Source of the DNA: a bacterium | GTDB taxonomy: Bacteria > UBA8248 | Direction of reading: 5' to 3' | NCBI GenBank assembly: GCA_027622355.1 | Contig: JAQBZT010000035.1 | Span: 1-14,638, forward strand | DNA length: 14,638 nt | Part shown: piece after piece, positions 1 to 7,511 of the stretch | How the letters are laid out: every line of letters starts with the position of its first letter | How positions within the stretch are numbered: the first letter of the stretch is position 1 | The notes under the pieces: generated by a model | Database searches by the model: none | What the model was told of the DNA's origin: nothing | Seen by the model: only the letters and a program-made list of their open reading frames with translations | Position numbers and translations under genes: made by a program

Positions 1-657
1 CTCGGCCGCATCGAGCCGGGCGAGGGGTTCGAGCTGGCCGCGGGCGCCGACATCGTAATCGAGGCGGTCTTCGAGGACATGGCGGTCAAAAAAGAAGTGT
101 TCGGGGCGCTCGATGGCATCTGCCCGGCGCACACGATATTCGCCTCGAACACGACGGCGCTTTCCATCACCGAGATGGCGGCGGCGACCGCGCGACCCGA
201 CAAGGTGGTGGGGATGCACTTCTTCAATCCGCCGGTGGTGATGAAGCTGGTCGAGATCATGCCGGGGCTCGCCACCTCGCAGGAGACGCTGGAGGCTGTC
301 CAGGCACTCGCCCGAAAGCTCGGCAAGGAGCCCGTGAACGCCCGTTTCGACAGCCCCGCCGGAATCGCGAGCCGCACCCTGGCGGCGCTTCTGAACGAGG
401 CGGTCGAGGTCCTGGCCCAGGGGCTGGCCTCCGCCGAGGACATCGACAAGGCAATGAAGCTCGGGGCGGGGCTTCCGATGGGGCCGCTCGAGCTGATCGA
501 TCTCATCGGAGTGGACATCCATCTTGCCAAGACCGAAACCCTCTACCGCGAGCTCGGCGATCAGCGCTACCGGCCGAACTTCCTCCTGAAAAAGATGGTG
601 CGCGCCGGCCATCTGGGCCGGAAAAGCGGCAAGGGATTTTTCACCTACGGCGAATAA
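1..657 (+). CDS. 3-hydroxyacyl-CoA (3-hydroxybutyryl-CoA) dehydrogenase, 5'-truncated by window edge
   Basis: NAD-dependent oxidation of L-3-hydroxyacyl-CoA to 3-ketoacyl-CoA in beta-oxidation or butyryl-CoA metabolism, in the cytoplasm. The frame is open from base 1, so an ATG at 79 is internal and the true start lies upstream; 218 residues are visible. The first part is the end of the Rossmann NAD domain (GADIVIEAVFED). Next come SNTTALSI and GMHFFNPP, with the catalytic His codon at 217-219 and its Glu partner in KLVEI at 253-255. The C-terminal dimerisation domain has the family signature MKLGAGLPMGPLELIDLIG. Odd point: where the family usually has PGFxxNR with a catalytic-site Asn, this protein reads PAGIASR, so the Asn position is Ser (370-372). 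Some paralogous subfamilies share that change, so substrate is uncertain. It lies 37 bases before an acyl-CoA dehydrogenase, consistent with one transcript. Confidence 0.93.
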   Translation, partial: LGRIEPGEGFELAAGADIVIEAVFEDMAVKKEVFGALDGICPAHTIFASNTTALSITEMAAATARPDKVVGMHFFNPPVVMKLVEIMPGLATSQETLEAVQALARKLGKEPVNARFDSPAGIASRTLAALLNEAVEVLAQGLASAEDIDKAMKLGAGLPMGPLELIDLIGVDIHLAKTETLYRELGDQRYRPNFLLKKMVRAGHLGRKSGKGFFTYGE

Positions 658-694
658 AACCCTTTATCAAAAAAACCATAAAAAAAGAGACGAG

Positions 695-1846
695 ATGGAC
701 TTTGAGCTGAACGATGCCCAGCGGCTGATAAAGGAAACGGCGGCCGCGTTCGCCCAGCGGCGCATCATTCCCGTCGCCCGGCAGAACGACATTGAGGAGA
801 AATTCCCGGCCGACATCGTGCAGGAGATGGGCGCGCTCGGGATGTTCGGCGGGGTGATACCCGAGGCGTACGGCGGGGCGGGGCTCGACTACATCGCCTA
901 CGCCTTGCTGATGGAGGAAATCAGCAAGGCCTGCAGCTCGGTGCGGACGGTGATCTCGGTGCAGGTATCCCTCGTGGCCTCGGTGCTCCTCAAGTGGGGG
1001 TCGGAGGCACAGAAGAGGAAATATCTGCCCCGGCTCTGCTCGGCCGAGTGGCTGGGCTGCTTCGCCCTGACTGAGCCCGATGTCGGCTCGGATGCCCAGA
1101 ACATCAAAACCTTCGCCGAAAAGACGTCGGGGGGCTGGCGCCTGAACGGGAGGAAGCTCTGGATCAGCAACGGCGGGGTGGCCCAGCTGGCGCTGGTTAT
1201 CGCCCAGACCGACAAAGAGAACGTGCGCAAGATGGCGGCGTTCCTCGTCGAGACGGACACGCCGGGTTTTTCCTCGCAAGACATTCACGGAAAGCTGGGG
1301 CTCCGCAGCTCGAACACGGCCGAGCTCATCCTGGAGGGGGTCGAGGTTCCCGGCGCGGCCCTGCTCGGGGAAGTGGGGGACGGCTTCAAGGTGGCGATGA
1401 GTGCCCTCGACAACGGCCGCTACTCGGTGGCCGCGGGCTGCATCGGGATCGCCCAGGGTTCGCTCGAGGCGTCGGTCGCCCACGCCAAGGAGCGCCACAC
1501 CTTCGGGAAGCCCATCGCCGCCCACCAGCTCGTTCAGGACATGATCGCGCGGATGGTGATCGACATCGAGGCGAGCCGCCTGCTGCTCTACCGGGCGGGC
1601 GAGTTGAAGAACGCGGGCCGGCCCAACACCCGCGAGACGAGCATCGCCAAGTACATGGCGAGCGAGACGGCTGTGCGCTGCGCGAACGACGCTATCCAGA
1701 TTCACGGGGGCCTGGGCTACAGCAACGAATATCCCGTTGAGCGCTACATGCGCGATGCCCGCGTGGCGACAATCTACGAGGGGACGAGCCAGATCCAGAA
1801 GCTCATCATCGCCGGCTACGAGACAGGGATCCGGGCCTTTTCCTGA
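695..1846 (+). CDS. acyl-CoA dehydrogenase (short-chain/butyryl-CoA type)
   Basis: FAD enzyme that introduces the 2,3-double bond into acyl-CoA and passes electrons to electron-transfer flavoprotein. The 383-residue length is normal for short- and medium-chain members. The order is standard: helical N-terminal domain (MDFELNDAQRLIKE), the middle beta-domain with the flavin-site motif CFALTEPDVGSDA, and the C-terminal helical domain with RHTFGKPI, IQIHGGLGYSNEYPVER and RDARVATIYEGTSQIQ. The catalytic base is Glu362 of YEGT, the position used by butyryl- and medium-chain enzymes rather than the isovaleryl/long-chain position. An AAGAGA stretch before the ATG can serve as ribosome binding site. 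With the upstream hydroxyacyl-CoA dehydrogenase it forms a beta-oxidation pair, but neither thiolase nor enoyl-CoA hydratase is in view. Chain-length preference cannot be told from sequence; glutaryl-CoA or branched-chain substrates remain possible. Confidence 0.93.
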   Translation: MDFELNDAQRLIKETAAAFAQRRIIPVARQNDIEEKFPADIVQEMGALGMFGGVIPEAYGGAGLDYIAYALLMEEISKACSSVRTVISVQVSLVASVLLKWGSEAQKRKYLPRLCSAEWLGCFALTEPDVGSDAQNIKTFAEKTSGGWRLNGRKLWISNGGVAQLALVIAQTDKENVRKMAAFLVETDTPGFSSQDIHGKLGLRSSNTAELILEGVEVPGAALLGEVGDGFKVAMSALDNGRYSVAAGCIGIAQGSLEASVAHAKERHTFGKPIAAHQLVQDMIARMVIDIEASRLLLYRAGELKNAGRPNTRETSIAKYMASETAVRCANDAIQIHGGLGYSNEYPVERYMRDARVATIYEGTSQIQKLIIAGYETGIRAFS

Positions 1847-1853
1847 CGGGACA

Positions 1854-1878
1854 AAACAGTTCAACTGTTTGATTTTTT
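1854..1878 (+). terminator. candidate weak intrinsic terminator after the acyl-CoA dehydrogenase
   Basis: AAACAGT (1854-1860), loop TCA, ACTGTTT (1864-1870), then six T residues at 1873-1878. The 7-bp stem is perfect but AT-rich, so it may be leaky. It lies 8 bases after the stop codon and would separate the fatty-acid genes from the gcv operon. Confidence 0.5.
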
Positions 1879-1892
1879 AGGGATAAATAAAT

Positions 1893-1998
1893 CGACTCCT
1901 CCTGCCCCCGGATTTGCCTCTGTTTTCTCTTGCATTTCGGCGGTCGAACGGGTAAGTGACGGGTTCTCAGAGCATTTCGGCGAAAAGACGAGGAGTCG
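1893..1998 (+). promoter_or_regulatory. gcvT leader with perfect anti-Shine-Dalgarno pairing
   Basis: CGACTCCTC (1893-1901) is the exact reverse complement of GAGGAGTCG (1990-1998), and the second copy contains the gcvT Shine-Dalgarno GAGGAG at 1990-1995. If an RNA begins at or before 1893, the 9-bp helix would hide the ribosome binding site. The loop also holds a direct repeat, GCATTTCGGCG, at 1932-1942 and 1972-1982. The conserved glycine-riboswitch core was not recognised. A convincing promoter was not seen; only an AT-rich patch at 1883-1892. The structure is an inference from complementarity. Confidence 0.45.
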
Positions 1999-1999
1999 C

Positions 2000-3115
2000 A
2001 TGGCAGATCAGTCCGAATCCCTGTTGCGGACTTCCTTGTATGAAAAGCATGTGGCGGCCGGGGCGAAGATGGTCCCCTTCGCCGGCTTCGAGATGCCGGT
2101 GCAGTATGCGGGGGTGATCGAGGAGCATCGCCGGGTGCGCAGCGCGGCGGGCCTCTTCGATGTGAGCCACATGGGCGAGATCGAGATCGAGGGTCCAGGC
2201 GCCGGCGCCCATGTCCAGAATCTCGTAACGAATGACGCCAGCCGCCTCGAAATTGACCGGGTGATGTACACCGTCATGTGCCGCGAGAATGGCGGGATTG
2301 TGGATGACCTAACGGTCTACCGCAGCGGCGAGAATTGCTACATGGCGGTGGTGAACGCGGCGAACATCCAGAAGGACTGGGAGTGGATGTCCGCGCAGCG
2401 GGCCCACGACTGCACGCTGCGCAATGTGAGCGATGAAACGGCCCTTTTGGCGCTCCAGGGCCCCCGCGCGGAAACGATCCTCTCGGGGCTCATCCCGGGG
2501 GGCGGCGCTCTCGGGGAGATTCCCTTCTACTGGGCCAGCGCGCGCGAGGTGGCCGGATGCCGGGTGCTGGTCTCCCGGACGGGCTACACCGGCGAGGACG
2601 GTTTTGAACTCTATCTCGCCGCGGCGGACGCTCCCCGTCTTTGGGATGGGCTGATGGCGGCGGGGGCGCCGGAGGGTCTTTGTCCCTGTGGCCTCGGCGC
2701 GCGGGACACGCTCCGCACCGAGATGAAGTATCCGCTCTACGGGAATGACATTGACGAGACGACCAACCCGATCGAGGCGGGCCTCGGCTGGGTGGTCAAG
2801 TTCAAGGCGGGAGATTTTATCGGCCGCGAGGCGCTTCTGAAGATCAAGGAGGCGGGCCCGCCCCGGAAGCTCGTTGGCTTCGAGATGATTGATCGGGGCA
2901 TCCCCCGCCACGGGGCGGAGATTCTCGCCGGGGGCGCGGCCGCCGGGGTGGTGACGAGCGGAACGATGAGCCCCTCGCTTGGCAAAGCCATCGGCATCGG
3001 CTACGTTCCCGTGGAATATGCAAAGGAAGGCAGCGAAATTGCGGTGGACATCCGGGGGACGGCCCGGGCCGCCAAGGTGGTGAAGACGCCCTTTTACCGG
3101 AAGGAAGAGAATTGA
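2000..3115 (+). CDS. gcvT: aminomethyltransferase, glycine cleavage system T protein
   Basis: Transfers the methylene group from the aminomethyl-lipoyl arm of GcvH to tetrahydrofolate, releasing ammonia and giving 5,10-methylene-THF. At 371 residues it is the usual length. The N-terminal folate-binding fold starts with the characteristic SLYEKHVAAGAKMVPFAGF, followed by LFDVSHMGE at about residues 52-60. The catalytic-site aspartate pair is in GGIVDDLTVY (Asp102/103). Further family blocks are ALQGPRA, SRTGYTGEDGFELY and the Arg-containing GLGARDTLRTEMKYPLYGNDI. The C-terminal barrel (about 280-366) contains VTSGTMSPSLGKAIGIGYV. GAGGAG at 1990-1995 sits 4 bases before the ATG and fixes the start. 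It is first in a gcvT-gcvH-gcvP series. The upstream leader may mask the ribosome binding site. Confidence 0.97.
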   Translation: MADQSESLLRTSLYEKHVAAGAKMVPFAGFEMPVQYAGVIEEHRRVRSAAGLFDVSHMGEIEIEGPGAGAHVQNLVTNDASRLEIDRVMYTVMCRENGGIVDDLTVYRSGENCYMAVVNAANIQKDWEWMSAQRAHDCTLRNVSDETALLALQGPRAETILSGLIPGGGALGEIPFYWASAREVAGCRVLVSRTGYTGEDGFELYLAAADAPRLWDGLMAAGAPEGLCPCGLGARDTLRTEMKYPLYGNDIDETTNPIEAGLGWVVKFKAGDFIGREALLKIKEAGPPRKLVGFEMIDRGIPRHGAEILAGGAAAGVVTSGTMSPSLGKAIGIGYVPVEYAKEGSEIAVDIRGTARAAKVVKTPFYRKEEN

Positions 3116-3156
3116 GCGGCAAGGCGTGCGCCGTTGATAAAAGTTGTATCCCTAGC

Positions 3157-3171
3157 CTGATTTTGAATCAG
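3157..3171 (+). repeat. small hairpin before gcvH
   Basis: CTGATT (3157-3162), loop TTG, AATCAG (3166-3171): a perfect 6-bp inverted repeat in the 82-base gcvT-gcvH gap, ending 9 bases before the gcvH Shine-Dalgarno. There is no T-run after it, so it is not an obvious terminator. It may protect or space the mRNA, or be chance. Confidence 0.35.
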
Positions 3172-3197
3172 CATAGAAGAAGGAGGCAATCGGCGTT

Positions 3198-3584
3198 ATG
3201 AATTTTCCGAGCGGCCTGAAATATTCGAGAGAGCATGAGTGGGTCAAGGTGGAAGGAAACATTGCCGTCATCGGCATTACGGATTACGCGCAATCCGAGC
3301 TGGGCGATGTCGTCTACGTGGAGCTTCCCGACGTGGGCAGCGATGTGGAGGCGAACAACACCTTCGGCGTGGTGGAATCGGTGAAGGCGGTTTCCGATCT
3401 GTATTCGCCCGTGACCGGCCAGATCACCGAGGTGAACGAGCAGCTCAACGATCAGCCCGAGCTGGTGAACAGCGATCCCTTTGAGGACGGATGGATGCTG
3501 CGGGTGGAGATGAAGGATCCTTCCGAGCTGGACGATCTGCTCGACGCCGATGCCTACAAGGCGTTTGTTGAGGAAGAAAGCTAG
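3198..3584 (+). CDS. gcvH: glycine cleavage system H protein
   Basis: Small lipoyl carrier that shuttles the aminomethyl intermediate between GcvP, GcvT and the L-protein. The 128 residues cover the whole family fold. Visible hallmarks are the N-terminal YSREHEWVK and ITDYAQSELGDVVYVELP, then the lipoylation hairpin VVESVKAVSDLYSP, where Lys63 is the modified residue. The C-terminal NDQPELVNSDPFEDGWMLRV is also typical. AGGAGG at 3181-3186 precedes the ATG by 11 bases, a little far but strong. GcvH is both the substrate of the LipM-like octanoyltransferase encoded downstream and the partner of the flanking GcvT and GcvP, which explains the gene order. The modification state cannot be read from sequence; the lysine and its acidic neighbour are intact. 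Confidence 0.97.
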   Translation: MNFPSGLKYSREHEWVKVEGNIAVIGITDYAQSELGDVVYVELPDVGSDVEANNTFGVVESVKAVSDLYSPVTGQITEVNEQLNDQPELVNSDPFEDGWMLRVEMKDPSELDDLLDADAYKAFVEEES

Positions 3585-3626
3585 GCTTTCCGAATCGCCG
3601 CGGTTCGTCTCTGTAAGCTTTTGGCC

Positions 3627-3693
3627 TCCATCCGGTGGGTTCCATCCGGTGGTGCCTTTTCGCGCCCTGGCGGAAGTGAAAAGGCGCGGATGG
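3627..3693 (+). promoter_or_regulatory. repeat- and hairpin-containing leader between gcvH and gcvP
   Basis: The 146-base gap holds a 12-base direct repeat, TCCATCCGGTGG, at 3627-3638 and 3641-3652. Either copy's CCATCCG can pair with CGGATGG at 3687-3693. Between them, GCCTTTTC (3654-3661) pairs perfectly with GAAAAGGC (3678-3685). CGCGCC (3661-3666) can instead pair with GGCGCG (3683-3688), which excludes the first stem. No T-run follows, so termination is unlikely. It could tune the GcvH:GcvP ratio by processing or translation control; this is inference. Confidence 0.35.
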
Positions 3694-3730
3694 CCATGCC
3701 TGAATCCAGCCCGAAGAGCGAGAGTCGTTC

Positions 3731-6613
3731 ATGACGGATTCCCTGCGTGATCTCGAAAACCCGACCGAGTTCGTTCGCCGCCACATTGGGCCGGGCGATG
3801 CGGACATCACGAAGATGCTCGGCGTACTGGGGATGGGCACGCTCGATGAACTGGCGGACAAGGCGGTGCCCGCCGGTATCCGCTCCGCCACCCCGCTCCG
3901 GATGGGAGCGGGCATCACCGAGCAGGCCGCCCTCGCCGCGCTCCGCGAGCGGGCGGGGAAAAACAAGATTTACCGTTCCATGCTCGGGATGGGCTATTCC
4001 GGTTGCCACACCCCCTCGGTCATCCTCCGCAACATTCTCGAGGACCCCGGCTGGTACACGGCCTACACCCCCTACCAGCCCGAGATTTCGCAGGGAAGGC
4101 TCGAGGCGCTTCTCAACTACCAGACGATGGTGATGGACCTGACCGGATTGGACATCGCCAACGCCTCGCTCCTCGATGAGGGCACGGCCGCCGCCGAGGC
4201 GATGACGATGTGCCGCGCGGTGAGCAAGAACAAGAGCGACGCCTTTTTCGTCTCCGCGGACTGCCACCCCCAGACGATCGAAATTCTCCGGACGCGGGCC
4301 GAGCCGCTCGGCATCGAGGTCATTGTGGGCGATCACCGCGCGGATGCGCTGGTCAAAGAGCCTTTTGGCATTCTCGTCCAGTATCCGGGAACCAATGGAT
4401 CGGTGGATGATTTTTCGGCGCTCTTCAAGGCGGCGCACGCGAAAGGAGCCCTCGCCGTCGTGGCGGCGGACATTTTGGGGTTGGCGCTCCTGGTCCCGCC
4501 CGGGGAATTCGGTGCCGACATCGCCGTGGGGAGCACCCAGCGCTTCGGTCTTCCGATGGGTTTCGGCGGGCCGCACGCGGCCTACTTCGCCACCCGCGAG
4601 GTTTACAAGCGCGCCATGCCGGGACGGATCGTGGGCGTCTCCATCGACGCGGAGGGAAACCCGGCCCTCCGCCTCGCCCTCCAGACCCGCGAGCAGCACA
4701 TCCGCCGGGAGAAGGCGACCAGCAACATCTGCACCGCCCAGGTCCTCCTCGCTGTCATCGCGGGCATGTATGCCGTCTATCACGGCCCCGAGGGCCTGAC
4801 GCGCATCGCCAAAAGGGTGCACCGGCTCGCCGCCGCGCTGGCGGAGGGCCTCGCCCGGCTCGGGCACCAGATCATTTTCGATACCTTCTTCGACACGATC
4901 GCGGTCCGCCCCTCTGACGCCTCGGCGGATGCGGTGGCGGCCCGGGCGCTTGGGCAGAAGATCAACCTCCGGCGGATCGACGGTGAGACGGTAGGTATTT
5001 CGCTCGATGAAACCACCCGGCGGGAGGATGTCGAGGAGTTGTGGGCGATTTTCGCGGGCGGCGCCCACGGGCTTTCGTTCGATGAAGTGGAAGGCGCCGC
5101 CGCCGACCGGATCCCGGAGGCGCTGCGGCGGAAAACGCCCTTCTTGACGCATCCGGTGTTTCACAAGTACCGCGCCGAGACCGAGATGCTTCGCTACATG
5201 CAGCGGCTCAAGGAAAAGGACATCGCCCTCAACCGCTCGATGATCCCGCTCGGTTCGTGCACCATGAAGCTGAACGCCACGAGCGAGATGCTCCCGGTCA
5301 CCTGGCCGGAGTTCGCCGCGCTCCATCCCTTCGCACCGCTCGATCAGGCCGCAGGCTACCGGCAGATGTTCAGCGAGCTGGAAGAGATGCTCGCCGACTC
5401 GACCGGCTATGCGGCGGTTTCGCTCCAGCCCAATTCGGGTGCTCAGGGCGAGTACGCGGGTCTCCTCGTCATCCGCGAATACCACAAGAGCCAGGGACAG
5501 GGGCACCGGCACATCTGCCTCATCCCGAGTTCGGCCCATGGGACGAACCCCGCGAGCGCGGTCATGGCCGGCTTCGAGGTCGTGGTCGTCAAGTGCGACA
5601 GCGAGGGGAACATCGATGTCGCCGATCTGAGGGAGAAGGCCGAGGCGCACGCGAAAGATCTCGCCGCCCTCATGATCACCTACCCCTCGACCCATGGCGT
5701 CTTCGAGGCGGCCGTGACCGAAATCTGCGGCATCATTCACAAGAACGGCGGCCAGGTGTACATGGACGGCGCGAACCTCAACGCCCTGGTCGGGCTGTGC
5801 CGCCCCGGCGAGTTCGGTTCGGACGTCTCGCACCTGAACCTGCACAAGACCTACTGCATCCCACACGGCGGCGGTGGACCCGGGATGGGCCCCATCGGCG
5901 TCAGGGAGCACCTTGCGCCGTTCCTGCCGAAGCACTCGGTTGTTCCGGAGGCGGGGCCCGAGAGCGGCATTTCGGCGGTGTCGGCCGCCCCCTGGGGGAG
6001 CGCGGCCATTCTGCCCATCTCCTGGATGTACATCACCATGATGGGGGGCGAGGGACTGAAGAAGGCGACCCAAGTGGCGATCCTCAACGCGAACTACGTG
6101 GCCCGGCTGCTCGAGCCGCACTTCCCCGTTCTCTACAAGGGGGCGAACGGCCTGGTGGCCCACGAGTGCATTATTGACCTGCGGCCCCTTGAGAATTCCA
6201 CGGGCATCTCGAACGAGGATGTCGCGAAGCGGCTGATGGACTTCGGTTTCCACGCGCCGACGATGTCCTTTCCCGTGCCCGGCACCTTGATGATCGAGCC
6301 GACCGAGAGCGAGTCGAAGGAAGAGCTCGATCGCTTCTGCGAGGCGATGATCGCGATTCGCGAGGAGATCCGCGAGGTTGAGGACGGAAAGGCCGACCCG
6401 GAAAAAAATGTCCTGAAGAGTGCCCCCCACACCATTCACGATCTGGCCGGGGAATGGCCCTATCCCTATTCGCGCGAGCAGGCGGCTTTCCCACTGCCCT
6501 GGCTGCGGGAGAACAAATACTGGCCCCCGGTCAAGCGCGTGAACAACCCCTACGGCGACCGGCACCTGGTCTGCTCCTGTCTGCCGGTGGAAAGCTACGC
6601 CGAACAAAGTTAG
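3731..6613 (+). CDS. gcvP: glycine dehydrogenase (decarboxylating), one-piece P protein
   Basis: PLP enzyme that decarboxylates glycine and loads the aminomethyl group on lipoyl-GcvH, releasing CO2. At 960 residues it is the fused form, not the split gcvPA/gcvPB seen in many Gram-positives, archaea and several deep-branching bacteria. The N-terminal half (about 1-450) is the P1-like, non-PLP half, opening with ENPTEFVRRHIGP and containing GYSGCHTPSVILRNILEDPGWYTAYTPYQ. The C-terminal half has GSCTMKLNATSEM, PSSAHGTNPASA (His603) and the Schiff-base lysine Lys706 in HLNLHKTYCIPHGGGGPGMGP. The start agrees with the family N-terminus, although only weak GAGAG sequence precedes it. The next gene begins within 14 bases after the stop, so the two are probably cotranscribed. 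Confidence 0.98.
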   Translation: MTDSLRDLENPTEFVRRHIGPGDADITKMLGVLGMGTLDELADKAVPAGIRSATPLRMGAGITEQAALAALRERAGKNKIYRSMLGMGYSGCHTPSVILRNILEDPGWYTAYTPYQPEISQGRLEALLNYQTMVMDLTGLDIANASLLDEGTAAAEAMTMCRAVSKNKSDAFFVSADCHPQTIEILRTRAEPLGIEVIVGDHRADALVKEPFGILVQYPGTNGSVDDFSALFKAAHAKGALAVVAADILGLALLVPPGEFGADIAVGSTQRFGLPMGFGGPHAAYFATREVYKRAMPGRIVGVSIDAEGNPALRLALQTREQHIRREKATSNICTAQVLLAVIAGMYAVYHGPEGLTRIAKRVHRLAAALAEGLARLGHQIIFDTFFDTIAVRPSDASADAVAARALGQKINLRRIDGETVGISLDETTRREDVEELWAIFAGGAHGLSFDEVEGAAADRIPEALRRKTPFLTHPVFHKYRAETEMLRYMQRLKEKDIALNRSMIPLGSCTMKLNATSEMLPVTWPEFAALHPFAPLDQAAGYRQMFSELEEMLADSTGYAAVSLQPNSGAQGEYAGLLVIREYHKSQGQGHRHICLIPSSAHGTNPASAVMAGFEVVVVKCDSEGNIDVADLREKAEAHAKDLAALMITYPSTHGVFEAAVTEICGIIHKNGGQVYMDGANLNALVGLCRPGEFGSDVSHLNLHKTYCIPHGGGGPGMGPIGVREHLAPFLPKHSVVPEAGPESGISAVSAAPWGSAAILPISWMYITMMGGEGLKKATQVAILNANYVARLLEPHFPVLYKGANGLVAHECIIDLRPLENSTGISNEDVAKRLMDFGFHAPTMSFPVPGTLMIEPTESESKEELDRFCEAMIAIREEIREVEDGKADPEKNVLKSAPHTIHDLAGEWPYPYSREQAAFPLPWLRENKYWPPVKRVNNPYGDRHLVCSCLPVESYAEQS

Positions 6614-6617
6614 GAGA
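6612..6617 (+). promoter_or_regulatory. Shine-Dalgarno that decides the lipM start
   Basis: AGGAGA overlaps the gcvP stop codon. It abuts an in-frame ATG at 6618, with no spacing, but lies 9 bases before the next in-frame ATG at 6627, which is ideal. The start at 6627 is therefore preferred. Confidence 0.65.
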
Positions 6618-6626
6618 ATGGGCCGG

Positions 6627-7445
6627 ATGGAAAGCACCCCCGTCCGCTTCCTCGACACGGGTGCCGCCCCCGGCGCCTGGAACATGGCGGTGGACGAGGT
6701 GCTCTATACTGCCTGCCAGCGGGCGCTGGCGGAGGGCGCACCGCCCGAAAAAGCCCCGTTTGTCTTTCGCCTTTATGCCTGGTCGCCCGCGGCGCTCACC
6801 CTCGGCCGCGGGCAGCGTGCGGCGCGCGACGTACACCTGGAAAAACTGAAAGAAGAGGGCGTTGACCTTTGCCGCCGCCTGACGGGGGGGCGGGCGGTGC
6901 TGCACGATCGGGAGTTGACCTACTCCGTGACCGGTCCCGCGGCGCTCCTGGGAGAAGATGTGCGGCAGAGCTACTGCCGCCTGAGCGAAGGGCTGGCCGC
7001 CGGCCTCCGGAAGCTCGGGGCACCGGCCGAGATCGCCCCGCCGCTGGTCCCGGCCTACGCTGCGCAACCCTCCTGTTTCGCCACCACCTCGGTGCACGAG
7101 ATCGCCGTCGGCGGAAAGAAAGTGGTCGGCAGCGCCCAGTGCCGCGGCGGCGGTGCCATCCTCCAGCACGGGAGCATCCTCCTTCGCTCGCCCGAGGAGC
7201 GGCTCGCGCGCCTGCTCCGCGCGCGGAGCGGGACAGCGCCCCCCACCGGCTTTGCCACCGGGCTCAGCGATGTCCTCGGCAGAGAGGTCGGCTACGAAGA
7301 AGCAGCTGCGGCCGTGCGGGCGGGAATGGAGGAGGCGCTCGGAGGGCCTTTCGTGGATGTGCCGCTGACCCCCGAGGAGCAGAGCCGGACCGATGCGCTC
7401 GCCCAGTCGCGCTACGCCAGCGCCGCCTGGACGCTCGCCCGCTAG
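6627..7445 (+). CDS. lipM: LipM-like octanoyltransferase (lipoate/octanoate ligase fold)
   Basis: Probably moves octanoate from acyl carrier protein to the GcvH lysine; LipA, not in this window, would then insert sulfur. With the start at 6627 it has 272 residues. The biotin/lipoate transferase fold is visible: NMAVDEVL near the N-terminus, FRLYAWSPAALTLGRGQ, then RRLTGGRAVLHDRELTYS (about 83-100), GGKKVVGSAQCR (about 163-173) and AILQHGSIL. The motif PSCFATTS puts a Cys at residue 150, where Bacillus subtilis LipM has its acyl-thioester Cys150, and Lys164/165 follows as in the family. The Cys argues against a simple ATP-dependent LplA, which lacks it, and against LipL only on context. It directly follows gcvP, so its product would serve the GcvH made by the same operon. 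An ATG at 6618 would add three residues. Confidence 0.82.
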   Translation: MESTPVRFLDTGAAPGAWNMAVDEVLYTACQRALAEGAPPEKAPFVFRLYAWSPAALTLGRGQRAARDVHLEKLKEEGVDLCRRLTGGRAVLHDRELTYSVTGPAALLGEDVRQSYCRLSEGLAAGLRKLGAPAEIAPPLVPAYAAQPSCFATTSVHEIAVGGKKVVGSAQCRGGGAILQHGSILLRSPEERLARLLRARSGTAPPTGFATGLSDVLGREVGYEEAAAAVRAGMEEALGGPFVDVPLTPEEQSRTDALAQSRYASAAWTLAR

Positions 7446-7473
7446 CGGCCCCTGCGCGCGGACGGCCGTTTCC

Positions 7474-7502
7474 TTGACACTCCGAAGGGCTGGCCCTATC
7501 GT
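7474..7502 (+). promoter_or_regulatory. sigma70-type promoter of tRNA-Gly
   Basis: A perfect -35 TTGACA (7474-7479), a 17-base spacer and a -10 TATCGT (7497-7502). The mature tRNA 5' end is 9 bases downstream, so transcription would begin almost at the tRNA. This separates the tRNA from the gcv operon. Confidence 0.75.
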
Positions 7503-7511
7503 TTGGGGCAT

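Noticed and set aside
79..81. ATG at 79 as the start of the first gene
   Set aside because: The frame is open from base 1 and the upstream residues (GADIVIEAVFED) are family-typical, so the gene is truncated by the window rather than beginning here.
641..1864. Minus-strand open frame opposite the acyl-CoA dehydrogenase
   Set aside because: It is a shadow of the real gene in GC-rich DNA, with no recognisable domain or ribosome binding site.
1880..1999. Glycine riboswitch upstream of gcvT
   Set aside because: It was expected by context, but I could not find the conserved aptamer core. Only the anti-Shine-Dalgarno pairing is supported. An Infernal search with the Rfam glycine model would settle this.
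3581..6685. Very long open frame (over 1000 codons) on the minus strand opposite gcvP
   Set aside because: It mirrors gcvP codon by codon, a known effect of strong GC bias at third positions. Its translation is low-complexity (rich in Arg, Gly, His, Leu) with no family features, while the + strand has full GcvP motifs.
6627..7445. ATP-dependent lipoate ligase LplA
   Set aside because: The Cys150 motif and overall pattern fit LipM-type octanoyltransferases better, though a tree would be needed for certainty.
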